Assembly (NCBI GenBank): GCA_021613335.1 | Contig: JAJTWR010000113.1 | Location: forward strand, 2,747,001-2,811,000 | DNA: 64,000 nucleotides | Direction of reading: 5' to 3' | Source: Whitmania pigra | Taxonomy: Eukaryota > Annelida > Clitellata > Hirudinida > Haemopidae | Part shown: positions 11,672 to 21,306 of the stretch, piece by piece | How positions within the stretch are numbered: position 1 is the first letter of the stretch | How the letters are laid out: the number at the start of each line of letters is the position of its first letter | Position numbers and translations under genes: made by a program | The notes under the pieces: model-generated | What the model was told of the DNA's origin: nothing | Database searches by the model: none | Seen by the model: only the letters and a program-made list of their open reading frames with translations

Positions 11672-13719
11672 CAGAGGCGTAGCTAGGGGGGGGCAAGGGG
11701 GTACATATGTCCCCGGGCGCCAAGATACAGGGGCGCCAAAATGAGGGTTACCTAATTTTTGCGACATTGGTAAAACAGGTCACACTCACAAGCTAGCCAA
11801 CAGCGGCGGCTGGAGCAGGGCAGATATGAGCCATCGTCTGATACGTCTGCCATCCAGACCTGGTTGATGCTGCTGCCAGCTCAGTGAACTCAGTGAGCCC
11901 ACCACCACTGCTGCCAGTCAGGATACGGATTCTGCATGCACTCTGCAGTGGCTACTACTGTAATACTACTAAGTTGTTGACGAACTTATTGTGGTTTAAA
12001 ACGGATTACACTCTATTAAGGTATATTAAAACTTTTTATCAGAGACTGGTTGTGGTTGTTGTAATATAGACAAAGATAAACAACATTCGTGAAAGCGTGA
12101 AATAATAGTTTGTATTAAAAATCAAAGAATCATTTTTAGGTTATATCGAGATATATTCAAAAGATGCTGCAAGCCTAGAGAAAGTCATCGTCGAGAGACT
12201 GAATTCTGATGAGATACCTCTAGCCGACTGTCGAGCTCAATGTTATGACAATGCTTCGGTGATGACTGGGCATATATCTGGCCTTCAACAACGAATATGT
12301 GACAGAAATCCTAGAGCACTGTTCGTCAACTGTGACAACCACAGCTTAAATTTAGCAGGTGTGTATTCAGCTAAGCAAGATCCTGTTGTCGTAACTTTTT
12401 TTTGGAACACTTGAAAGCATATATTCGTTTTTCTCTCATTCAACAATTCGTTGGGAAGAATTAAAAAGAGCTCTTCCCATAACAGTAAAAAGAGAGTCTG
12501 AAACACGCTGGAGTGCACGATCTGAAGCTGTTAAAGCTATCCATGAAGGACTGGATGAACTAGTTGGATTGCTAGGGAAATTATCGGAAGACTCCACTAT
12601 GACACCTGAAACTAGAAGTGGTGCACAACAGTTACTGACCTGTATATTGAATTTTAATTTCATAGTTTTATTACACTTCTGGAATGTCGTTCTTGGAAAA
12701 ATTGATCGTGCACAGAAGCGCCTACAAGATCCTACCATAAATTTCAAGGAAGCTGCGACTGATATTGAATCTTTGGAGCAAGAATTTATCAAGCTTCGTG
12801 ATGATTTGAGCCTGGCTGCGGTCGAAAACGCCAGAACAAAATTCACAGCATGGGATATTCCGGTAGAAAGAAGAATTAGGCGACGTAGGAGAATGCCTGG
12901 AGAACTGGCAAGAGATGCAGGACTCCCATCAGAAGAGGAAGTAATGCGTGTTATGAAGAATGTGTTCGATCGTCTTCAACAGGAGATGTCAACACGTTTT
13001 TCACGACTCAAAGACCTGAACACAAAATTTGGATTTCTGCTGGACGTTAAGACTCTTCTGACATCTGACACAGATGAAGATGAAATTCGTCGAAGTTGTG
13101 CAGATTTTGCAACTTTCTAAGACACGGACATTAATGGCTACGAACTCTTCACCAGAATGCTGCTGAGAAAGCGAACTGAAACTCTACCAGAAACTCCTTT
13201 GGATCTCCTTGGTTTTATTGTGCTTTATGGAAGCGACGTATTTCCGAATTTTCGAATTTCACTACAAATTTTGTTAGCAATAGCGGTTTCAATTGCAAGC
13301 TGTGAACGATCATTCAGCAAATTGAAACTTATTTTGTCGTATCTGCGTGCATCAATGGGACAGGATCGTCTCAGTGATCTTGCTCTTCTTAGTATAGAAA
13401 GAGAAACGCTTGAGAAAACAGACTTTGATGACGTTATTGATCAGTTTGCAACTGTTAAATCAAAAAAAAAAATCTATTTTAGACAATATTAGACTACTAT
13501 GCATGTAAATCATCTTAGACTGACTGATTGGGTGACTGATGCGCTACTATTTGTAGAATGGTTTTTCACTTTTAAATGGATGCCTTGTGCCATTAAAATT
13601 TGATTTTTATTTCAATTTCAAATTTAGTGTAATACAGTAAGATTAAATATATAGACATGGAAAAGGGCGCCAATTCTATAGTTTGTCCCCGGGCGCAAAA
13701 TACCCAGGCTACGCCTCTG
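11672..13719 (+). mobile_element. hAT DNA transposon inside Gypsy pol (2048 bp)
   Basis: The ends CAGAGGCGTAGCTAGGGG and CCCAGGCTACGCCTCTG form imperfect terminal inverted repeats, with a second shared block (tgtccccgggcgc) just inside each end. Eight-base duplications flank it. The internal transposase lacks its N-terminus and is broken, so the copy is non-autonomous. A fragment with a related end lies at 41791-41844. Confidence 0.95.
12130..13492 (+). pseudogene. hAT transposase fragment
   Basis: Plus-strand frames encode the middle and C-terminal parts of a hAT transposase: ESLEKVIVERL, CRAQCYDNASVMTG and NCDNHSLNLAGV first, then RWSARSEAVKAIHEGL, and finally the dimerisation region IASCERSFSKLKLI with YLRASMGQDRL. 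A shift occurs in the T-run near 12400 and a stop at 13118-13120. The BED or TTF zinc finger and first catalytic part are missing. Confidence 0.85.
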
Positions 13720-13915
13720 GTGTTGGGATCCAAATCCCTTTCTTTATTCCTGCATCAAGAGCCTGATTTAGATCTTCCTGAATTGAAAATGGAACTGTTC
13801 TTGCTTTCACAAAAATTGGCGTTGCTTCCTGTTTGAATTTTACCTCCAGTTCGAAATCTTTCAAACAACCAAGATCTTGCTCGAAACATTCTTTGAAATC
13901 GTGGCAAATTTTAAG

Positions 13916-15193
13916 TCATGCTTTTTCGACGGTTTTTGAATCCGTTTCTTCATCAACCTTGAAAACATGATTGCGTAGCAAGTCCGACATATCGATTTGC
14001 AATTCAACTATGGCTTTCCTGCCAAGAATGTTGAGTTTTGGCAACTTGGTGACATTGAATTCTAGAGGTACTTCTTGAAGGTCTGATGTCGAAACCATCA
14101 TTTCGCAGACTCCTAAGTTCGGGATTGAGTCCCCAGTTGCGGAAGTATATTTCGTACTGGAAGGTGTTAGCTTGGGTTTTCCCCACTTGTTCCACACTTC
14201 CATTGAGCAAAAGTTATCCCTGGCTCCGCTGTCCAACTCGAAAACAAATTCTGAATTTCCAATTTGTAACTTTTGTACGAGAGGGGAGTGGCTCGGAATT
14301 GTATGGATTGAATTCACTTTTCTCTCTCTTTTGAACTTTTTCTTTAAACATGCTTTTTCTAAATGTCCTATGATTCCACAGAAGTTGCATTCCGTTTTGA
14401 CATGCCTGCAATCATTGGCGTGGTGTCCTTTTGTTCCACATCTTGGACACGTCCCTTTCGGGAATGGAAATTTAGAGAGCTGCTGTACCTGGCGTCTTGG
14501 TTTGAAATTCACTTTTTCTTGTTTGTTGTCGGCAGGTTTGAACACTTTCATAACCGGTTCGTCCGGTGTGCCGTGTACTGTGGCTTTGGCAACCTTAGCA
14601 GATTCTTCCGTAGCAATTTCCACAGCCCGATTGAAAGTTAATTCATCATCTGGAATTTTGAAAAGCGACTTGAGAACCGCCTCGTTGTCAACAGAACATA
14701 CAAATCTCGTTCTCAAGGCTTCGTCGAGTGTGTCCTCAATACTAGGAAAGTCGCACGTAGAAGCTGCTGTTCGAATTTTCGCCGCGAGTTCTTGAATGGT
14801 CTCGCCAGGTTGCCTTTTTATCTCGGTCCAAAATCTAAACCTTTCTCTTACAATGAATCTTTTGGGGTTGAAATTTTCCGTCATTACTGCTTGAATTTCC
14901 GAAAAGTCTAACTTATTGACTTCGCATGGAATTGTCTTTTGTGAAGCCGCAGTTTGTAAGAGTTTGTAAATTGAAGTTGACTGGTTTGTGAGGAAAACTT
15001 GAGTAATTTTTGAGGTCGGAATAGAGTTTGCTTCTGTAAAGGTTTGAAACCGACTCATGTAGTCACCCCACAGCTCTTTATTCGGTTCGAAAGGCATGAA
15101 ATTAGGGATGGTCGTAGAATTCTCAGCAATTGAACGAACCAGGGTTTCCATTTGTTTCGAAAATAGTTCCAGAAATTTAGCGATATCCGCCAT
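13916..15193 (-). CDS. Gypsy 1 gag and protease
   Basis: An open frame of 425 codons from the ATG at 15193. Residues 1-240 are a gag-like helical region, followed by two CCHC knuckles (CPRCGTKGHHANDC and CNFCGIIGHLEKAC) and an aspartic protease with the ELDSGA active-site motif about residue 325. Gag packages the RNA; the protease cleaves the polyprotein. It ends at a TGA (13916-13918), after which the same frame continues into pol. That stop is either a single lesion or a readthrough site; the sequence does not decide. Confidence 0.85.
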   Translation of the reverse strand: MADIAKFLELFSKQMETLVRSIAENSTTIPNFMPFEPNKELWGDYMSRFQTFTEANSIPTSKITQVFLTNQSTSIYKLLQTAASQKTIPCEVNKLDFSEIQAVMTENFNPKRFIVRERFRFWTEIKRQPGETIQELAAKIRTAASTCDFPSIEDTLDEALRTRFVCSVDNEAVLKSLFKIPDDELTFNRAVEIATEESAKVAKATVHGTPDEPVMKVFKPADNKQEKVNFKPRRQVQQLSKFPFPKGTCPRCGTKGHHANDCRHVKTECNFCGIIGHLEKACLKKKFKRERKVNSIHTIPSHSPLVQKLQIGNSEFVFELDSGARDNFCSMEVWNKWGKPKLTPSSTKYTSATGDSIPNLGVCEMMVSTSDLQEVPLEFNVTKLPKLNILGRKAIVELQIDMSDLLRNHVFKVDEETDSKTVEKA

Positions 15194-15304
15194 TTTCACC
15201 CGCTTTGAAATTCAAATACACTGCTACTGAACAAATTCTGACAAACCTTTTCTGCTGGTTTCCTTGAAAATATCACTTTTCAGACTTTGAAACTTTTCTT
15301 TCGT

Positions 15305-15315
15305 CGACTGCGCCA
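15305..15315 (-). promoter_or_regulatory. Gypsy 1 primer binding site (tRNA-Ser)
   Basis: TGGCGCAGTCG on the minus strand, two bases after the 5' LTR, is complementary to the 3' end of a typical eukaryotic tRNA-Ser including CCA. Confidence 0.75.
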
Positions 15316-15317
15316 GT

Positions 15318-15551
15318 TGTTGGGTCTTTGAAACAATAACCAGTTGAACAGAAAACTTTATTGGCGGTCAAATATTCAGGAACAGAAACTAGAACTAAAT
15401 ATCGCTAATGGCCAGTACGTAATATAACCAACTCGCAATCCCTATCGTATAACAACCGTATCACTCCGTAAACTTGTAGGACTCGAACCAAACTCTAAAA
15501 CTCCCTCGCTCCCGAGGTCTGTTCTTTTTATACCCGAAATGACGTCACAAC

Positions 15552-15552
<1 letters not shown>
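15318..15552 (-). repeat. 5' LTR of Gypsy 1
   Basis: 235 bp, same as 8810-9044. It would hold the promoter for the element's RNA. It abuts AAT microsatellite 3. Confidence 0.9.
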
Positions 15553-15950
<398 letters not shown>

Positions 15951-16329
15951 ACTTGCCCATTTCCTGAAGAGGCAATGGAAACAGCAATTTCTCCCTCAGC
16001 CAGAATTAAATAGGTTAAAAATGTTTTTCCTGAGCCTATAGAAGCATCAAGGAAAATGATAACGCCTTGTTGTTTATTATTACTAATCGATTAGATTATA
16101 CTATGCCATTAATTCATACAATTTGATGCGTTGTTGTAATATCTCAGAAGCTCTGTTCCGTAGTCAGGACTCACGCAGCTCTGTTGTCTCAGAAGCTCTG
16201 AATGCAGCAGCCCTGTTGCGAAGTTTCTCAATTCTAGTATTCCGATCCTCTTGAATATCTTGTATACGTTGAAATATTATTATTTTACTCTGTCACTTGG
16301 CCAATTGCCTTACGTTTCTTTGGAGGCAT
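15951..16329 (-). pseudogene. Helitron Rep/helicase N-terminal remnants with Walker A
   Basis: From the ATG at 16329 the minus strand encodes MPPKKRKAIG, a basic start typical of Helitron Rep proteins, then repeats such as RAAAFRASET and LRNRASE. After a deletion it continues with the helicase segment IIFLDASIGSGKTF (Walker A) and IAVSIASSG. The frame then runs into the AAT array; its continuation is at 5326. The HUH nuclease is gone and stops are present. Confidence 0.8.
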
Positions 16330-16947
16330 TGTTACAGTAATCTGTGATAAAAAATAAACCATTTAAATAATTATACCCGTAGAAACGCTAGAGAAGTTCC
16401 AACGGTTTGCATGGCGGAATTGCAACCTTACCGACCGGCCGGTTTGCAGGCGCGCGAATTAATACTTGACCAATTAAAAGAATCTCGCAAATGCTCTCGC
16501 ACTGTCTTTACTTAAAGAAGCGAAGCGATAATAGCTCTTGATGGCAATCTTGTTAACATAAATTTGTTTGAGGTTTGTCAGCAAAAAGATTCTGAATATT
16601 ATAATTTAAATTTTTATAGTCTTAATGTAATTTAAAAATCGTTCTAAATTATAAACCAATATAAATTAAAAGCTTATTACATGAACCAGCGTATGTCCAG
16701 AAAAGGTTTTTGGCTCTAAAAGGCAAAATAATGTATCGACTGTTTTGCAAAGTAGACTAAACTGACCCCCTTGTCAACCTGCTAAAGTGTTTCAAGTATC
16801 AATCAAATTGGTTCAGAATCAAATATTTGTATAAGAAATGTACATACAAGATCCTTGTTTTATATATATATAGATAGAAGATAGATTATTGAAATTTAAT
16901 ATGCGTCTCTGTAACAAAGCCTCGTTAGTAATGGGTTACATTAGAAC

Positions 16948-18049
16948 CAGTGTTGCCGTAAATACTCCAAAAATGTACTTAAGTATAAGTACAAAGTACC
17001 TGTGGCTGAACGTACTTGTAAGTACAAGTACGTTACAAGTGCAAGTACAAGTACGTTGTAGGCGATGTGCTTAAGTACAGGTACAAGTATTTTGGAATGT
17101 ACTTAAGTATAAGCACAAGTACATTTTGGAACCTTCATTGATCAGAAATAACATTCGTTATCTTCAATACAATGTTAATGCAAGTATAACAGAATTTATA
17201 TTTATCAATAAAATTGTTAATACTTCTTTAAAAGAAGCAGTGTTTCAAAATTCGTCTGTTACGCTGAATAGTCAGAATAATGTAAGACCAGCTTGACTGA
17301 ATAATCTTTCAACAGGGGCAGATGGTGGAATGTTGTGTTGAACTTGAGAAATACTTTTTTGACTGCTGGATATCTAGAAATAGTATGGTGTGTAATGTTG
17401 GAAGAATAAAACCAAAATAAGCTCCAGATGTGTCTTTTCCTTGTAAATTGTCTAGAGCTTGTGCAATTAGTCCCATTTCTTCAATCCCTTCGTTCAAGAA
17501 CATGAAATCTTGATAGCTGAACTTAGGCAGCGTTCCATCACGATATTAAGTTTGTCCTTCATGGTTTTGTAACTGTCAGATTCAGAGTTCCAACAAGTTG
17601 AGTTTGGCTTAGGTATTGTTCTCCCAAGTACATCAAACATTGCTTCAGCAGTTTTTGAACTCTGATGTGACGCATTGCTGAAACTGGAACATTTGCCAGC
17701 CACTGAACGATACATTCGCTTGATAGTCACATAACTTGCCAGTGCTTTATTGGCTTTCGGAACGTTCAAATAGTTCGGCCATCTTCCAACAAATGAGAAC
17801 AATCGACAATGTAAAGAGAACAAAGGAAACAAAGAAACAGGCATGTAGTAAAAGAAACGCCAAAGATTAGAGATCAATTCATTAGCACTTTTACTTTTTT
17901 AAAAAGAAAATTTAAAAGTGCTTGGAGTAATTAAAATGTACTTACTAATAAGTACATCAAAAATGTATTTAAAGTACAAGTGCAAGTCTTAAGTATAAAT
18001 ACTCAAATACAACAAAAGTAATCGTGTACTTAAGTATTTGGCATCACTG
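16948..18049 (-). mobile_element. hAT DNA transposon with AAGTAC-type subterminal repeats
   Basis: It begins CAGTGTTGCC and ends GGCATCACTG (inverted termini), flanked by the eight-base duplication ATTAGAAC at 16940-16947 and 18050-18057. Both ends carry many short direct and inverted copies of aagtac-like words, a usual transposase-binding pattern in hAT elements. The empty site is visible at 23063 in the paralogous copy. The 1102-bp element holds only transposase scraps. Confidence 0.95.
17290..17880 (-). pseudogene. hAT transposase remnant
   Basis: On the minus strand: MYRSVAGKCSSFSNASHQSS, TIPKPNSTCWNSESDS and, in another frame, EMGLIAQALDNLQG and FGFILPTLHTI. These match the middle of hAT transposases, where RWNS is common; here it reads CWNS. 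Frameshifted and incomplete. Confidence 0.7.
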
Positions 18050-18263
18050 ATTAGAACTAACTTCGTTATAGAATAAGCACATGAAAACAATGCAAATTTC
18101 TCGAGAGTGCCCAATTACGCCATCTAAGTTAGGGAATTTATTGAACTTCATGGTTAGATGAGTATGCATCACCCATTCATTGGTAATAATAAATACAAAT
18201 AAAATTACTACTAATAATAATTATGTTGATAAAAATTACTAATAAAATCAACTCTCGACTGAC

Positions 18264-18355
18264 CTGGGCATCCAGTTAGAGCATCTGAGTCACCACTTAA
18301 AACGAGCAAGCTTCTTTCTTGGAGATATTTTGTACTCAGTGAAGCAGATATGACA
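18264..18355 (-). pseudogene. QDPR exon 3, 3' part (copy A)
   Basis: Minus-strand sequence encodes SASLSTKYLQERSLLVLSGD and then SDALTGCP, followed by a GTCAGT donor as in the intact gene. Homology breaks inside the exon, so the piece cannot be spliced normally. Confidence 0.85.
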
Positions 18356-18389
18356 ATTTGAAATGGTAATTAACAGATCTCAAGCCCAA

Positions 18390-18768
18390 TCGCCAAAGAT
18401 TGCAGGAATCGATTAGGAGACTCCGTAATTTCCCATGGTCAGCTGTACGTTGCCTGATCTCGAATGAAACCTGAGAATAATTAATGTGTTCACCCCGGAA
18501 AGAGTGACAAAAAACATTGCATGTTCACAGGTTTTTTATAATTGTTATTAACGTATACATGTAAAATCTAAAGTTTGTTTGTCGATGTGTTCAAGGTGTT
18601 TTGGTTGGATAAATTCAAGCTCACTTGAAAATGAATAAAAGCAACAAAAATAAAAACTCAATTTTTTAAATAAAGCAGTAAAAAATAAAATATATATAAA
18701 ATAAACTCTAACAAAATAATTTTCTTCAACCCGAGCAACGCCGAGCAGAACACCTTGTTACTTACTAG
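18390..18768 (+). mobile_element. Second Helitron fragment (helicase end)
   Basis: Plus-strand frames at 18440-18530 read SHGQLYVA, a stop, SRMK, and in the next frame NVFTPERVTKNI, the C-terminal end of a Helitron helicase. A degenerate hairpin-like sequence (cccgagcaacgccgagc) at about 18728 and CTAG at about 18764 may be its 3' end. It begins about 40-80 bp after the break of the segmental duplication. Confidence 0.6.
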
Positions 18769-18945
18769 ACATTTAAAATAAAAATTTATTAAAATCAATA
18801 AAAACTTGTATGTGTACCTTCATAAATTTAAATTTTTAAATTTTGTCGATTGAAAACTTTGGAATTGCTGCTAATCTTTGTTAATCAAAGAATTTAAGCA
18901 ACGAGACATAAATAAGTGCGACTGATCTTTCAGTAAGGGTCTATA

Positions 18946-20036
18946 ATGAGCGAAATAAATTCCCAGAAAGCTTTGCAAGAACCGGAAGCGGAGATAGGTG
19001 AAAGTCATCAAGAACAACAAATTGAGAAAAGTGGCAGAGTAATGACAAGAATATACTGCAACGCAGAAAGTTGCATCGGGGAACTAGTTGAGGCAGAGAT
19101 TCTGGATCAACCTGATTGTCCAGTTTGTTATGAGTTATTTGATTCACAGAAAATAGCCATTGCGAAAAATTGCAACCACTTGTTTTGTCAGAACTGCATT
19201 ACCACATGGGGACTTGGGTAAGCGCCGTTTAAGTTTTGTAAAAGTTTGAGTTATGCAAAATAATGTTTTAAAATGATTATATTGATGATTTCAGACAAAG
19301 TGGCTGCCCAATGTGTAGACAAGAAATTGAGAATTTAATGTTTACTTTTACTCCTATATTAACTCTCCAAAACACAAACATTGGAACTCATGCAAACTGT
19401 TATCTCAGTAATTCAGTTGCTAAGGAATATTTGAGCCATCTCAACTTGCAATGGCAGGAACTCGTAGGATTCATACTTAAAACACAACTGCCAACTAACA
19501 AATTTGTTGGAATTAAAGGAACGGAACATTTGAAGCTCAAAAAGTTCGAGGACGATGGTAGATTGGAATGCAAAGATAAAGTTTTCGTGGTCGTCAAAAC
19601 AGACTTGGGCCACACCCAAGTCGTATTTTGCTGTTTGTTGCCGAACGTGTCAATAAGACTTGCAATATCTAATGAAATAATCGATATTGAAACTGACAAT
19701 AAAGCCGCAGACGAAATTGTTGAATGTATAAACATTCAATTAAATGCATGTTGGAAAATATTTCCACAACTATTGAATAAGACACCCTTGCGAAAGATTT
19801 TTGTTCGCAAGTTCGAGAATGTTACGTGCACTTTGATTATTACCGGAGTTGTTGATTACGATAATTCGTGTAATTACAGACATCAGTCACCAATGAAAAC
19901 GCAGCTTGGTAGCATGAGATTTCGCAACTTTGATGGGCCGCATGAAGAATTGTTGAAAAGGGTTCCGCCTTTATTGATTCCAAACTCGGTAATTTCTCCA
20001 GAATATCGAAAATCTAAATGTTGTTCACAAAATTAA
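18946..20036 (+). CDS. RING-finger protein, copy B (complete, 337 aa)
   Basis: Exons 18946-19217 and 19295-20036 with a 77-bp phase-2 intron inside the RING. Start ATG at 18946. Residues 1-35 are Gln/Glu-rich, followed by YCNAESC, a C3HC4 RING at about 60-100 (CPVC, CNHLFCQNC, CPMC) and a 235-residue C-terminal domain of unknown type with several conserved acidic and cysteine positions (ISNEIIDIETD, AADEIVECINIQLNACW, RKFENVTC). No membrane segment or signal peptide. Likely a cytosolic or nuclear zinc-binding protein; E3 ligase activity is inferred from the RING only. AATAAA at 20035-20040 overlaps the stop, and QDPR converges with its stop 229 bp away. Confidence 0.88.
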
Positions 20037-21203
20037 TAAAGAGCTTTTTGAAACAATTTGCCTGAATCAAGAATCTAATGTTTGCATCGTTTCGTAGTCA
20101 TTCCTAAAAGTCAACATTTGATTCTTGTAGATGTGTAATCGAATTTTATTCAATGATTGCAGTTTTAGATAAAATTTTAAGCAAAAAATGAGCAGGTATC
20201 TTCATGATGTAAGCATTCAATTTAATTGTAATTTTTCCACAAAGAAATTCTTTACTTCAAGAAACTTAAGCTGCCACAATATTCGTGTTTCCGTCTTTAT
20301 TTTCGAATATCAGAAGACTTCCACTGGTTAGAGTGCTTTCCCTGCTTGCCCAGCTGTATATCGTACTGGATGAAGCAATGTGAAAATTATGTAATAATTC
20401 TTCTCAACCCTAATTTCAAAAATCTCATAAATGCTTTAAAAATACTATGATTATCATGTTTGCCTAAAACACAATGTGTCTAGATTGCAAGGCGTTGAAG
20501 TTTGATGAATGTCTGCAACCTTTGACTTCGATCATACCTTACATTTGAAAGAAAGGTTACTTTGTTTCAATTACAAATTATTATTACATGCAAAAAAGTA
20601 CGATGAGTAATGTGAATTAACCAAATAATAATGTGACACAATTAAAACTTGAGATGTTAGTAAGTCAGGATTAATTAACTCGTTACCTCGTCAGTGTACT
20701 AAGAGAAATCCAATTGGAAAAGTCCGCGGATGGCATGTACTTTCTGTTCATTGGAGTGTCAATGACTGAACTAGAGAATTGCATCATAAGGTTACTATTT
20801 TTTCAACACACTTTTCATGTATACATATTAGGGCGCCATTCCGAATTTGTTTTTTGAACTTTCATATGCCCCTCCCCAAACGTATTCATAAGCTAAATGT
20901 AAATGAAATGTAATTTACTGGTCACTCAACGCTGACAAAGTTTTACATGTATTGTTGACCAACAACTGCTTCAAAACTCAATGGTTCAATTAAAGGTTCT
21001 TTAATTCATTTACTTAAAATGTCCTGATTTATGTCTATTATAGTTGTAATATTTTGTTAATATAATGTTATTTTATAATATCTTAGTCGACTCTATTGCT
21101 GCGGAAGTAAGGGTGGACTTATTATGGTTTGTAAAGTCATGGCGATATTACTCTGTCAAATGCCTGCAACATGAACTGCTAAAGCAGTTTCAAGGCTAGT
21201 TGA

Positions 21204-21237
<34 letters not shown>

Positions 21238-21306
21238 ATTCCGACGTCCATGGCCACCGTCCTGCTGTCTATATCAACCAACACCTTTTATGGTATCTCA
21301 TGAGCA
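19048..21306. repeat. Segmental duplication, copy B (partner 1-2270)
   Basis: Same content as copy A: RING gene, intergenic DNA, QDPR exons 6 and 5, and the start of the 28S fragment. It is the copy in which both genes are whole. Only a few substitutions are seen in the noncoding part. Confidence 0.9.

Larger units (their letters stand above)
9037..13915 (-). pseudogene. Gypsy 1 pol: RT, RNase H, integrase (split by hAT)
   Basis: On the minus strand pol continues in frame from the gag-protease stop at 13916 to 13728, is interrupted by the hAT element and its target duplication, and resumes from 11663 to the stop at 9037. RT motifs include FSKIDLADAFNQV, LPFGI and the catalytic YLDDIL; RNase H has ACDASDVGIGAVL; integrase has an HHCC finger (ending CRKCTSC), TDNAPTF and HPATNGQAERL. 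The C-terminal tail is basic. Apart from the hAT and the TGA at 13916-13918 the frame is clean, in line with the identical LTRs. The enzyme set would copy the RNA and insert the cDNA; this copy cannot do so. Confidence 0.9.
8810..15552 (-). mobile_element. Gypsy-type LTR retrotransposon 1 (Mag-like), inside AAT repeat
   Basis: Two 235-bp LTRs (TGTTGGG...ACAACA on the plus strand) that look identical by eye bound gag, protease, RT, RNase H and integrase on the minus strand. AAT repeats flank both ends, so the target duplication cannot be delimited. The primer site matches the 3' end of tRNA-Ser. The gag with two CCHC knuckles and the pol motifs resemble the Mag group. The element was later hit by a hAT at 11672-13719. 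Identical LTRs point to a recent insertion. Confidence 0.9.
16886..18355. repeat. Duplicated QDPR intron 3 and exon 3, right flank of Helitron
   Basis: Aligns with 23015-23355 apart from the hAT at 16948-18049 and small differences. The match stops at about 18355, in the middle of QDPR exon 3, marking the end of copy A of the segmental duplication. Confidence 0.85.

Noticed and set aside
20761..20766. The CAG acceptor directly before TCATTGAC as the start of QDPR exon 5
   Set aside because: It puts the exon out of frame with the GTAAGT donor of exon 4; the CTAG acceptor four bases earlier keeps the frame.
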